In this document: positions 42,067-52,962 of the stretch, piece by piece
How positions within the stretch are numbered: position 1 is the first letter of the stretch
Layout of the letters: each line of letters opens with the position of its first letter
Source: Lycocorax pyrrhopterus obiensis
Taxonomy: Eukaryota; Chordata; Aves; Passeriformes; Paradisaeidae
Length of the DNA: 64,000 bases
NCBI GenBank assembly: GCA_014706295.1
Contig: JACSVZ010000006.1
Location: 27,400,629 to 27,464,628, forward strand
Reading direction: 5' to 3'
The notes under the pieces: generated by a model
Seen by the model: the letters and a program-made list of their open reading frames with translations, nothing else
The model's database searches: none
Told to the model about the DNA's origin: nothing
Position numbers and translations under genes: made by a program

Positions 42067-42140
42067 TTGATCCCCCCCCACCTCCCCAAAAAAAGGGAGG
42101 GAAAAAAAACAACACCAAAACACCAAAAAACACCAAACCA
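42067..42140. repeat. C-run plus A-rich simple sequence
   Basis: A run of eight C, then CACCTCCCC, A7, GGGAGGG and A8, followed by AACACC-type units. Low-complexity sequence like the other A/C-rich tracts in the window. Confidence 0.75.
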
Positions 42141-42589
42141 CTGTTGAGGTGGCTTTGACTTGTGGACAAGTTCAAGAAGGCACACAAAATACATATAAGT
42201 TAGCCTCCCCCTGGCAAGATGTGGGCAGTGCTGAATCACTCTGTGTCTATCACTTACTGTCCTCCCTGAATGAAAAGCAGTGAACTCAATGGGACCGCTA
42301 CTGGGTTCTGGCTCAGCAAAGCACTTGGCTTCCTAATCTCCCCTGGGTCCTGAGGGCAACCTGCAAGATGCTAGGAGGTTGAAGAAGCTCGTGACTTCTG
42401 CAGTACTGGGGCTTGAATTTGTGTATCAAATTTGATCTGCTATTGCATCTGGATGACATGTCATCGTTGATGTCAGAGCAGAGGAAAGTGTGAGAGATAG
42501 AAAAACTAGAGGTGTGTAACAATGTCACTCAAACTGTCAGCTACCTGAGGATTCAGAAAATGTGTCCTGTCTTCAACAACAAGGCCAAC

Positions 42590-42839
42590 AAGATTTGGTG
42601 ATCAGTGTGAAAGAAGGTAAATATAAGGAAGAATTTGTTTTGTGAGGGTGGCGAGACCCTGGAACAGGTTGCCCAAAGAAACCATGGATGCCCCATCACT
42701 GGAACTGTTCTATGTCATTTTACAGGGCTTTGAACAATCTGGTCTAGTGAAACATGTCCCTGTCCATCCTGCAGAAGGGATGGAACGTAGGCTTTTAGAA
42801 GGTCCCTTACAATCCAAACCATTTTGTGATTTTTCTGTG
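42590..42839 (+). mobile_element. CR1 LINE 3'-end fragment (degraded)
   Basis: The stretch follows the 3' end of the avian CR1 non-LTR retrotransposon. It shows AAGGAAGAATTTG..TGTGAGGGTGG, then CCTGGAACAGGTTGCCCAAAG, TGGATGCCCCATC, CAATCTGGTCTAGTG, TGTCCCTGTCC, AAGGTCCCTTACAATCCAAA and a terminal ATTTTGTG/ATTTTTCTGTG replacing the usual ATTCTATG repeats. It corresponds to the 3' untranslated part of CR1 and has many substitutions and small deletions, so it is old and immobile. The upstream limit is uncertain: 42590-42627 matches only weakly. CR1 truncated at its 5' end is the dominant interspersed repeat of birds. This copy is the main evidence for an avian source. The 141-codon open frame across it (42642-43067) is a chance frame. 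Confidence 0.9.
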
Positions 42840-42986
42840 TTGGAGGATGAACACTGTGGTACCCTACAGGGAACAGTCTGTGACATAGGGTTACACCTCT
42901 TTGGCAAATCTAAGCCAAACTGGCATCTGTCAGACAATAAAGGAGTAATTCCTAGAGTAAAAATGGCAATAATAGCTTCCTTTCCC

Positions 42987-43013
42987 TTTAACAGCACAGT
43001 AAGTGCTGTTAAA
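42987..43013. repeat. Perfect stem-loop, 11-bp arms, 5-nt loop
   Basis: TTTAACAGCAC at 42987-42997, loop AGTAA, then the exact reverse complement GTGCTGTTAAA at 43003-43013. It lies about 150 bases beyond the CR1 3' end and is not part of the usual CR1 sequence. No function can be assigned. Confidence 0.9.
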
Positions 43014-46000
43014 AATAGAGGACTTCAATTTACAAGCCTACTCCAGGTGAACCAATGTCCCTTTTGATCAGCCAAGCAGCAGCTCGCAGGGGCACCAGCC
43101 CGTGTGCTGAGCCAAAGGCTGGCTTTTCTTCAGTAGGAATGGAGGAGCAGGGACAGGATTAAGTGAAGGATCTATTCTTATGGGTTTATTGGTAGTCTGC
43201 TGGAATCATTTGCACAGGTTGGGGCAGTAAAGAGAGGGCAGCAGGCAGTGTGTGTAATGTGTGGGGAACTGGGGAGCGGGTGGAAAATCTGTAACTAATA
43301 GGCATCTTTTCATCTTTCTCACTCTGTTTTCCTTCCAGTGGTGCCCAGATAGGGGACAAATCTTCCCATAAACAGTAATCCTTTAGAAAGTGCTCAAGTA
43401 TGGCTATTACTTAACTTCCTGATTAGTAGCAATCACCACCTGCTACTTCTGCTCCACATTGTCCAGCATAATGGAAGTGTTCATTTCTCTGGCTGTGAAA
43501 AAGTAATGGGAGGGGAGTCCCTCTTCCCTGTTTAAGAAAAAAGAGCAACAGTCCCTCCTTTTCTTCCGTAACTAATCCCAGACTATATTTATGCAAGAAA
43601 ATAAAATTTTATTTCTGATGTCAAATAGCTGGATAAGGCAGATTATGGTCACTTAAAAAACCCCCCAAACAAACCAAAACCGAAACAACAAAAAACCCAA
43701 ATCACAAAAGCAATCATTCAAATTTCTTTGAACTAATTAAGGGTTCCTGCTGCAGGGCTTTTTTATTGCCTGCCTATGGCTTTGAGATCCCAGAGAGCAC
43801 CAAGCAAAGACAATATATCAATATTTTTGACAACTCAAACATGCAAAGACTTTGCAAAGACTTCTGCTTTCTTCAAACCTTACAAGCTGAAGCTGCCAAG
43901 AGAGCTGCACATGTTGCCTTGAAAGACAGCTGTTAAAACAGTCTCCTTTGATCAAAATTCTTCCATGTTTATAGCTAGAGCAAGACAAAGTATTATAGGA
44001 TTTTCTTAGCACAGACTGAAAATCATAAAAAGAATGAAACTTGCAAAACCTGAAAAGTGCGTTTGTCATGAGCGGGCATAACTTTTGAAATGTCAGTTAA
44101 AAGGAGACAACCCATGAATAGACTATGAGGATTTTCAGACTTTCTATTTCCCTAAAGTCCTCTTTTGTTTTACACTGGGAGTGATGGTGTCCCTTCCTAG
44201 AGAAGCACAGGCAGGCAGTAGATTAGTCCTTATTTAGATGGTAAGTTCCAGCCTATTTGAATTGTATTAAGCATTCTCCTTACTTCTGTGGGATTTGTCA
44301 TAAATCTTGAGTAAATATACTTAGCACAATCTCAAAGACTGAAGTTTTGATTTCTCAGAGGGCTCAAATCTTTAAGCCTTAAAACTTCTCTTGTTTAAGA
44401 GAGATAAAGCAAAAGAATCTACTTGTCAAAACAAACACGGGGTAAAAAACCCTCAGTACAACCCTAGACTTTATCTCAATGGGAAGTGGCACTCATTCGG
44501 GGCTGTTCCATAGCATTCTTTGCCCAGGAGTGAAATCTATTATAGGAATTAGTATTGCCCCTTAAAACGGTAGCATCACTAAGAAGCAAATGAATCCTAC
44601 TCTCTTTCCCTCTCTTTTCCTATCCATTCTCCTTCTTCTAAACAGTATTCAAAGGTTTCTTCAAAGGTCTTCATCCTATCTTTGTTGCCATGGTCTCTCA
44701 CAGAGTTGAAACAACATTTTCAAAACTAATGCCTGCTCTAAATGCATTGTTGTTGGGATGCTGAGTCAGTTCTCTGCTGACTAGGGTGAAAGAAAGAGAA
44801 TCTTTGAAAATCAGTTTTAACATTCAACTAACCTGAATGGGGAAAAGCAAGACATCTATATGCTACTAGACAGAAGCAAAACTTTTCAGGGGTGAGATGC
44901 CTTGTATTTTGGGAAGAAAACCAAACTGTCTCTAGTTTTTTTCGTGTCAGCTATGCTGATTTTACTCTTTCTTTTTATTCATACCGGACCTGAGAAAGAC
45001 AATTGCTTCTCAGAAGGGAAAAAAAAACCACAGAAGAATCCTGTTGATTAACACATACCTCCCCCCCAACTAAATCCTTGCTGTGGGAGTGACAGAGGAT
45101 GCTTGGTATGCAGTTGTGAGAGGCAGGGCTAGTTTTGGCATGGCTGAAATGAGTAGGGGGAAATGAAGAAGAAGCACCATTATTTCTAAGGGAACTAACA
45201 AGATATTTTGCTTGTATTCAGCTTCTCTGTTTGCCTCTCTTGTTTAACTACTTGCACATTCTTTGAAATAAGGTCCATCTCTAGCACACATATTTGTACA
45301 GCACAAAGGGAAACAAGCTTACTTTTCTAATTCAAACTTTTAAGCTTTATTATATAAATGAGAACATCTATTTGCTATGTAAATTAAAGCACTGCACACT
45401 CTGTACACACATTTCAAGGAAGGACAATCTTTGTCACAGACTTGCTTACATCAACTTTAAATTGTTTTTATATGCCTGGCTTCAATTTTTTTGAGATCTT
45501 TTGAACATCTGTCCTTAGCCCGTGGTCTGGCATGGCACGCTAAATTCTGTATATTTGTTCATTATTCCCATGGGAGGAATTTACACGAAAATTCTGCTGG
45601 TCTAATTATATGCCTCAGCTAGAAAAACTATTCATCTCTCCGCAGCAAATTTCACCTTTATGAAACAGATGATGACTTTGCCAGAAACTTTCTGGACATT
45701 GTAACCACTGAAGGTTTTACAGCCTACATTTGTAATATGGGTCATAAACTGAATTGAAGGGGGGAAAAAAAGCCCTTAGAACATTACAGTGCTTTTGAAA
45801 ACAACCCTTCACCTTCGGGAAAAAAAAATCACAGTTTAATGGGGAAAGATGTTTGCAGCAGCTTATTAACAGTAAAATGTAGCCTCCCCTGCTACTTGTA
45901 TCTCCTGGAGTCGGGGAGTTCAGGTTGTGAATGAGGAAAAGTTCAACAAGGATCTGAAAACAGCATGTTATGGGTCTCAGTCTCTGAGATACTTGTGGGA

Positions 46001-46239
46001 CAGAATACTGGAAGTGTTTCAGGGTGACAGGATGCAGAAAGAAGAATAAATGGGGCAAGAGTTCTTCCTATAGCTTAAAAATCATGACTGGGAAAGTGCA
46101 TTCCTATAGGATGAAGATGGATACAGCAAAACAGAGCTGGTGATCTTGGGGTTTGCAGTTTTCAAAGCTGTCCACATTTTAGAAGTTTTAAAGGTATTTC
46201 TAAAGAGATGAATACAGACAGCACATTGTGTGTACACAT
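43014..46239. other. Non-coding stretch, no supported gene
   Basis: No recognisable exon on either strand. It holds an A/C-rich low-complexity tract at about 43655-43710 and a short C-run at 45059. Open frames (for example minus 43818-44069 and 45717-46058) resemble nothing known. Confidence 0.6.
43655..43710. repeat. A/C-rich low-complexity tract
   Basis: AAAAAACCCCCC followed by AAAC- and CAAAA-type units, similar in style to the tracts at 14.75, 42.1 and 58.5 kb. No flanking duplication was seen. Confidence 0.7.
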
Positions 46240-46900
46240 CTCCTGCTCTGTTTCCCCCAGTTTTCTCTGTGACCACATTGCTTTTCCCCCTCATGATTTT
46301 AATTCACATAACTCTCCCCTTTTCATTTCTAACATCTTTTTCTCCTGGTCTTTTGAATTTACTCTTTTTCTTTCTGTGCTCCTCGCTCATAATTTGCTAA
46401 TTTTCTCGAAACTTTACTTTTCCATGTTCTCCTAAATTCCACACTCCCAAAACCTTCATATTCCCCTCTTCTAGTCTATTCTTGGCTTTACAGTCTTTTT
46501 AAACACTGTTTATATACCGTTGCTGGGGCTTCCATTGCTTTTTAAAGTCTTCCTCTATATATTTACATTCTCCTATCAGCTGTATCAACCCATCAATTCT
46601 ATTGCCTAATCTACCACGCACTCTTCTTCCTAATCAGTATCATAACCTGAAATCCATTTCTCCAAATAACTTCCCTTTTGGATACCAGTGCTACACATCT
46701 GCATTAATCTTTTCACTTTCCATGGCTTGGATCCTTCTAGGTTCATTTATTTTCTGCCCAGTATCTCCTTTTCTAATGAGTACCTTCTCTGAGCTCCTCA
46801 GTATGTATTTCATTATCCTCATCTTCTTCCTAAATGGGCTGTTCTTTTTTTTCCCCAACTTGACTAAAATATCCCCCCTTTTTGTACCCATCACAGTGGC
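46240..46900. other. Pyrimidine-rich strand-asymmetric domain
   Basis: The plus strand is strongly enriched in T and C over about 650 bases, with many TTTTC, CTTCC and CTCCT runs; the minus strand is correspondingly purine-rich. Stop codons are purine-containing, so this bias explains the longest open frame in the window (plus, 46602-47120, 172 codons). Its hydrophobic peptide resembles no protein I know, and I do not call it a gene. The tract could be a decayed CT-rich simple repeat or the template of a purine-rich transcript. Confidence 0.6.
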
Positions 46901-49775
46901 ATCAGAGAGCCTAATGACAAGAACGAAACGGAGGGCACTCTCTGCTTGCCAGCCTGGGCTTCCCCTGCCATGTTACTTCCTCATAGCTTGTGGACTTTCT
47001 ATGGAAATTGTATCTTCCCTAGTGATCCATCAGTGGGATTCACAGAGCCATGGGCATAGGAGGGCCGTGCCTCTTGCACTGTCTGCCCAACACACTTCAG
47101 CTGTGGGCTTTCACTCCTGATGCGTTGCACCAGAAGAGGAAGAGTTATCCTCACCCCCATCCTTAGAGCACAGCTGGCTCTGTCCCCTTCTCTTCCTCAG
47201 GCAGATTCACTGACTGCCACGGCACAACCTTTGGCACGAAGCGAGGCAGGATTTGGCCCCAAATCAAAGACCTCACCAATGTGTCATACGAGTTAGCATG
47301 AGTGTCTGTGCTGGGGAAGGGCTAAGAGCTAGAATAGCAAGGGTATTTCAGGTCAGGCCTGAGGCAAATTAGAAGACAAGTTGTGAAGCTTACACAACAT
47401 GTGGCCACATTATGTGTGGCTCCAGTCAGCGCTAATAGCCTGTCATTGAGCTACACGTTTAAACAATTTGAGCAAACAGCAAACATAGAGGATGGGAGGG
47501 AAAAAGACCTTCGAGGAATAAGAAAGATCAGGCTACTTAGTATACTTGACAAGCAAATATTGTAGCAGTGAGGACAACGGAGTATCTATTAGGTAGTTAG
47601 AGACACAACCCAGTTCCTACCAAACAAAACTAACATAATACAAAACCAAAAATATACAATTTGTCCAATTTTAAAATTCACTTGGCTAGCAGTTTTTCAA
47701 GCTACATTCGAAACCAGTTATCGGTTTAGGCTGTATCTGATCATGTGCATTTTAAGAGAGAAAAAAATAAAACAGATATGGTTTTCGTTTAACAGCAAGG
47801 AAACTAAAAAGGGGGAGAACAGAAGGAAAAAGAAAAAACCAGTTTTAGTAACAACAAAGAGTAAACTTCAACTGCATCCATATAAATAACATTGACACTA
47901 GTGCCGGGAAGTAAATATAAAACATTTTATAACAGAACTTAGAAACCATACTCCACTGTTTAGTATGAAAATAATAGCCTTTCGAGCCAGTCCTGTTAGA
48001 GTGCTTATTTAATCCAGTGCAGAATTGGCTATGAAACCATCCACTCTACCATGGGAATGCTTAGCTCAGTATCTGGTAGGTTGCCAGCCGTTTAAAATGT
48101 TTTTGTGTTGGTTTAATGATTGTTCCCATGAGCACTGATGGTAAGGGTTGACATTAATTAAAATACTAAGTCATCAGAGCTCGCATTGTGGGGAGAGAAA
48201 GAATGGGCTGGATCCAATTGTCTTCAAGGTTTCTTCAGCCTTCCACATTTTTCTCTTAGCTGCATCATACGTGCCAAGTATCCTTTTAGCTGAGGTGTAA
48301 CAATGTAAACAGACTGCCTCCACAAATATAATCTTTGTAAGTTTTTCACATACTTCCATTTAACTGATTAGAGGACAGTCATTAAAATCAGCTAATCATG
48401 TAATGTGGCTGTGTTCTGAATGCTAAACAAAATGCCTAAATGAAAGAGGATTTTAAAATAGTGTCTGCTTCTCAATTTATTTTTACTGTGTACTCAATGG
48501 CACACAATACAGTACGAATTCTGGGCCTTATCCTCATTAACCTCAAAACTCATTATCTCGTATAAAAACAGGCCCTTTCCATAGAGTGTGTTGCAAAAGG
48601 TATGAAAAAAAAACAAATTAGAGATGTGTTTTGGCACACACTCTGGACACCTGATGAAGTATTTCACCTAGAACTGTGAAATTAAACCAGAATAGCATAA
48701 AATCCTGAGTAAGATCCACTGCTAAAATGATTTTTGCATCATTCAGACAGAATAGTTATCCTTATTCATTTCTCTCATTTTATTAAACAATTACTCAAGA
48801 TCCAGATCTTCAAAGGCACACAAATAGGAAAAAGTCACTTAACCCCTGGAGTCCTCAAAAGGCCCCCTCAAAAATTAGTAAAGAGGCTGAGTTCTTCTAC
48901 TCCCATCCATTCAGCAAGCCTGTATTTTCATCCTCCTGGCAGGGGCTTAATACTGCAGACAGCAAGAATGCAAGACAAAGTTTATTCTACATATAACATG
49001 ATCAATAGCCTAAGAATAAAGACTTCTGGCTTGATCAACGTGAAGAAGAAAGCTGAGCCTACATAAATGCGAAGGGACATTTTCACAGTAAGCAATACAT
49101 ATCGTAAAGGAGACTGCTGGTCTCCGAAAAGATAGAGCAAGCCTTTCTATATATAAATCACGTTTGCTCCTTTGGATCAGCAGTCACGTGAATCTGCAAC
49201 TTTGGGTCACCTCTGTCTTGGTGAAGACCAAAATCTAAATGAGGTGCCTGAAAGCAGTTACCATCCCAGCTCATTCGCCAGCACATAGCACAGTGCTCAC
49301 ATTGCTTCCCCATCACACCAGGGGGCTGTGTAAGAGAAATCCTCATCTCTGAATATGTGCAACCACCACTATGCTTTGCACATACAAACATTGCTCCTTT
49401 ACCTTGTTTGTGGACAGACACAGACCTTCTCTGCTGCCCTAATGTCAAACGGGGGGGGAAGGTGTTTTAGACCACCACAGGCAGATTTCTTGACGGCAAA
49501 CCCTGGAATATGGGAACACTCTTTGGCTTTTTGGTGTGAATGTTCTCTGAATAATCTCATATAAATAAACTATCTGGTCTTTGAGTCATTCAGGAGCTTA
49601 TCTATCTAATGTAGAAGAGCCAGAACAGGCAATGGAGGTCCTTGTCGTAGTACATGAGGGCAGGAGGCCTAAGGTCCTCCTGGGGCTTGTCTTCAGTGGA
49701 GCCATCTATGGACACAAGGTTAAAAGGCATTGGATGGTTTTAAATTATTCTTTTTATTTTAAACTCTTGGGTTTA
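46901..49775. other. Non-coding stretch upstream of the CpG island
   Basis: No recognised gene. A minus-strand frame at 48174-48359 follows an acceptor-like site (TTGTTACACCTCAG, about 48285) and contains KRILGTYDAAKRKMWKAEE, which looks mildly protein-like. It has no good donor and ends at a stop at 48174, so it is not called. A run of eight or nine G lies near 49451. Confidence 0.55.
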
Positions 49776-50380
49776 GGTTGGGGGCGGGGCGGGGAGGGGA
49801 GGTTATTTGTTTTTCTGGTGGAGTTACTTTTTCAGGGTGGTGGTGTTTTTCTGTTTGTTTCTTTTTAAAGGACAGGCAGGCTCGCGGGGATAAGGCAGTG
49901 CCCAGACAGCCCCACCAGCCCTTGGATTGCCTGAGCGCAGACTCTCAGCTCAGCCTGGCCGTGGCGGTGCATTGATAAAGCGGGTCCCGCTGCTTCTCTG
50001 TGCCCGAGCCGAGAGCCGCGGGGAGCCGGGACAGCGCGCACGGGGCCCGGACCGGAGGGCAGGGAGAAGACGGGCGGTGAGGGCATCGCTGCGGAGGCCG
50101 GTGCCGCGCTTCTGCAGCTCCTCAGAGCTCGCTCCCCCGCCGGTCCCCCGCGCCTCGGGCCGCGGGGAGCCGGGAGGGGCCCGCCGTGCCCCGCGGCGGC
50201 GGTCGGTCGGAAGCGGCAGCGGCGGGGTAATCCGCGGGGCCGGGGCGCGGCGAGTGGGTGGTCCGGGCGGCCGGAGGCGCGGGCTGTCCCCCTGCCCCGG
50301 CGCCGGGCCCGGCCCGCTCCCGCTCCCGCAGCTGGGCCGGAGGCGGCCCGCAGACCGCTCTCGGCACATTTCTTCATTTC
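49776..50380. promoter_or_regulatory. CpG island, probable promoter (direction unresolved)
   Basis: The stretch is very GC-rich with CpG throughout and sharp borders to AT-rich DNA on both sides. Tandem GC boxes (GGGGGCGGGGCGGGGAGGGG at 49780-49799) of the Sp1 type mark the left edge. Such islands are normally promoters of vertebrate genes. Open frames across it (minus 49865-50377 with 170 codons; plus 49927-50388; minus 49950-50453) are low-complexity Ala/Arg/Gly/Pro frames, expected when stops are rare, and are not called. The plus strand has no ATG between about 49870 and 50450, so a rightward transcript would have a non-coding first exon. A donor-like GGGCG then GTGAGG follows 50076. On the minus strand ATGs occur near 50375 and 50085. 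GC boxes at the left edge fit rightward transcription slightly better, but a leftward or bidirectional start is equally possible. Confidence 0.8.
50077..50082 (+). other. Candidate 5' splice site of a non-coding first exon
   Basis: GGGCG followed by GTGAGG within the CpG island would end a plus-strand first exon starting somewhere after the GC boxes at 49780. It is a plausible but not unique donor: GTAATC near 50226 and GTGGGT near 50253 are weaker alternatives. I found no convincing plus-strand acceptor exon to 64 kb. Confidence 0.25.
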
Positions 50381-51068
50381 TCACTTGAGTGCCCTTCTTT
50401 AGTTCCCTTTCAACTGCCCACTTTATATCGGCTTCATTACACCACCGCTCCATTTGTGATGTAAATCGGGAAACTCAGGGAAGTTTTTCTTTTGGCCTTG
50501 TCTACGGAAGAATACCGAGAGGTATTCAAAACGTATTAACACAAATCAATGGCACCAATAAAAGCAAAATCTCCTTAGCAACATAATCTTGATTGCAAAG
50601 GGAGAACTGAGAGCATTTAGCAGAACAGTGGCCCACATGGAATACGCATTTGTCTAGAAGAATGCAGCACAAAGCCTAAAAGAGAGATGCTGAAAAAATC
50701 CAAAATTAACTCACACTGAACAGTTACTCTTTTTTTCAGAAGTGCACAATTGGCTACATTAAATCTATCGTGCGCTTTTCTGCTCAGCAACATTGTATCA
50801 TACCGCTTTGCAAGCCCACATTACAACACCCGGAACGCTTCACAACGCCGGGCAGGAGCACCCCTCCCCACCCGCACGCTGGGACATGAGCATGTCTAAC
50901 ACACCCCCTCATATATGTTAGAGGCATTAGACACACACACATTATAAAGAGGCTGTCAAGACCTCCATACTAGAGTAACCAAAGAGCTTAAAAAGTTTCA
51001 CGCAAGGAAAAGCTGCCAGATGATGAGAACCAAGGTCGTTCTCAGCGTGGCAGAGAGCGCAGACTTAC
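50381..51068. other. Non-coding stretch after the CpG island
   Basis: Composition returns to AT-rich. A minus-strand frame enters the island from 50453 with a start reading MERWCNEADIKWAVEREL and a donor-like CTCAA then GTGAGA at about 50384. This could be an N-terminal coding exon for a leftward gene, but it is unsupported by family resemblance. Nothing else is recognised. Confidence 0.4.
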
Positions 51069-51115
51069 TTTTTGTTCATAAGGTTCAGGTTAACCAGCAT
51101 TTCATATTGGATGGT
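51069..51115 (-). other. Splice-bounded open segment, possible exon (unverified)
   Basis: On the minus strand a good acceptor (CACGTTATTTTCAG) precedes 47 bases, then a strong donor (AACAAAAA then GTAAGT). Frame 1 is open throughout and reads TIQYEMLVNLNLMNK. I do not recognise the peptide. It lies beyond the candidate poly(A) site at 51.61 kb, so it would belong to a different transcript or to a longer isoform. In the phase left by the 52.9-kb segment it would stop after ten codons. Confidence 0.3.
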
Positions 51116-51430
51116 CTGAAAATAACGTGAATTGCATGGATGGGAATTACTCCTTTCTGAATAGGTGGCGTCTGCCTCAACTAGATGGAAACCCTATCTT
51201 GTTTGAGAGTACAAGGGAATAAAACATAAAAGTGTAGAAACAGCTTCAACATCACCATTCAACCACAATGATAGTACATTTAATAAATCCTACTATCATT
51301 AGGGCTTGAAAAGCTTAAAGAACTCTAAATGTGGACTTAATGAAAAACCAGTTTGAAACACTTAAGGCAGGCCATGCCTGTAATTTGGTAACTCCAGTCC
51401 TAGAGTCACCTAAATTACCCAAAATAATTT

Positions 51431-51460
51431 TCTCTCCCCTCTCCCCCTCCCCCCCCCCCC
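51431..51460. repeat. Polypyrimidine tract ending in C12
   Basis: TCTCTCCCCTCTCCCC is followed by a run of 12 C. The minus strand carries a matching run of 12 G, which could fold as a G-quadruplex or triplex. Directly observed; function unknown. Confidence 0.85.
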
Positions 51461-51540
51461 AGACTAAAAGTATCAACTGGAAGTAAGATGAGACCACTGC
51501 ACAACACAGCAGTTTCTCAGGTTCTTCCTTTTCTTCCTCT

Positions 51541-51612
51541 CCCTACCACCCCCTCTCCCAACACAGATGAAAAACAGTAAGGCTTAGTAGATAGGTTAAC
51601 AATTATTTTATT
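51541..51612 (-). terminator. Candidate poly(A) signal and downstream GU-rich element
   Basis: On the minus strand AATAAA (plus TTTATT at 51607-51612) is followed 40-70 bases downstream by a G/T-rich stretch of the form CATCTGTGTTGGGAGAGG. This is the usual arrangement of a vertebrate cleavage and polyadenylation site. It would end a leftward transcript near 51.58-51.59 kb and fits the candidate terminal exon starting at 52675. AATAAA is frequent in AT-rich DNA; the GU-rich partner is what makes this copy notable. Confidence 0.35.
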
Positions 51613-52675
51613 AGTTTATAATACATACAACTTAAGAAATGCTTTAAAAAAAGTTATATTGGAGTCCATTCCAATTCTGGGTCAGGTCAGGAAAAACTGA
51701 TGTCGATGTATTAAATAATATTCTATAATTCAACAATAGATTAGCCTCAGTAATTCAGCAGACATGGTTAAATACTCTTAAATATGCATATATACAATTG
51801 TGCAGCCTTAAAAAAGTCCTTTTATTCCTATCTTCTCCTCCCAAAGCTGTGCACCCTGTGAACACAGTACTGGCTTCTAAGCTTTGAGTCTCTCACCCAG
51901 ACTTAGGATATTTGAAGAGGAATGTTACAATAGTGGAAATCGCAGCAACCCTATCTTTCTAACCTCTTTGTAAGAGGAGAGATGCCCAACAGGCAAAATT
52001 AACATCAAGTCTCTCTGTAAGTAGCAGCTTCTTTAATATCCAGTTTTAGGTTAAATTATTGCTTACACATTTTCTGCTTGAAATAGATTTTTAACATACT
52101 CCAAAATACTGGGGTTTAAGTTTTCCCTCTTGATGGCAACATCCTTTCAGTGACTTATTTACCATTACTGCTTCATACATTTAACAGGTCTTTCCTAAGC
52201 ACACACAGTTTGATGTAATTCTCTGCAAATTCTTTCAAAGCAACATGAGTTACATAGGTCTAATTTAGCACACAACATTTAGGCACTGTTTTGTAGTTTA
52301 CTACTCTCTTTCAAATTTATGTTTGGAATGAGTCCATATTCTGATTGCCATACTCCACCCTTTATGAAAACAAGAATCTCGATTACACTTTTCAAATCAG
52401 GAACTACTTTGCATTCATGTTATCTCACTGAACCAAACTGTTCATTGACAATATTAACCAGTATATCTGCATATCCTAACAAATTAGAAAGCCTGCTGCT
52501 AGCAGAAACAGATCAGAGATAAACACTTGGAGTGGATGAGTTAGATATTTATATCAGCACAATGAAACCAGTTTAAACACACAGCCAAAAGACTGAGTTA
52601 TATTGCATCAGGATATCTGACTTTTTGAAACATTTCTAAACGTGACTTAAAAAATGCATTCATAAACCTAAAATA
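51613..52675 (-). other. Possible terminal exon / 3' UTR of a minus-strand gene (speculative)
   Basis: A strong minus-strand acceptor (a run of eight T, then GTTACAG) ends at 52676. Spliced to the segment at 52893-52962 in its open phase, it adds five codons (S-I-L-G-L) and then TGA. About 1.05 kb of AT-rich non-coding sequence would follow to the AATAAA at 51607. The model is internally consistent, but every element is short and it has not been tested against a transcript. Confidence 0.2.
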
Positions 52676-52892
52676 CTGTAACAAAAAAAAGTCTTCAGCT
52701 GACTACTAAGTCCAGTTTTCAACACGAGGCAAAGTAACTTTCAATTACTAAGGTATAAATGAGGAGCAAACAACAACAAAAAAGCATGTTTCAATAAACA
52801 TTATAAAAATCTACTATTTGTCCCCTAAAAGCGAGCATTTGTCAACAGTTCCCTTCTCCGTAAAAACTGCAATTAACTACAGTCTTACTTAC

Positions 52893-52962
52893 CTGAACTT
52901 AAATTGTACTAACTGGGTCCTACTTGTGGGCCTTAAATATACTGTCACATGACAGGAGCTGT
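52893..52962 (-). other. Splice-bounded open segment, candidate coding exon
   Basis: On the minus strand TTGACTTGTCCAG precedes 70 bases, then a strong donor (AAGTTCAG then GTAAGT). Only one frame is open and it contains SCHVTVYLRPTSRTQLVQF, a protein-like stretch I cannot place in a family. The incoming phase (one base carried over) matches the outgoing phase of the 57965-58144 segment; the outgoing phase matches a stop shortly after the 52675 acceptor. The acceptor's pyrimidine tract is modest. Phase agreement occurs by chance one time in three. Confidence 0.3.

Noticed and set aside
42642..43067. 141-codon plus-strand frame
   Set aside because: Runs through the CR1 3' untranslated sequence, so it is not a gene.
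46602..47120. 172-codon plus-strand open frame, longest in the window
   Set aside because: It lies mostly in a pyrimidine-rich domain where stop codons are rare, and the peptide resembles no known family. No promoter or splice context was found.
49865..50453. Three open frames of 150-170 codons on both strands of the CpG island
   Set aside because: Overlapping Ala/Gly/Pro/Arg-rich frames on both strands are expected in CpG-island DNA and show no domain.
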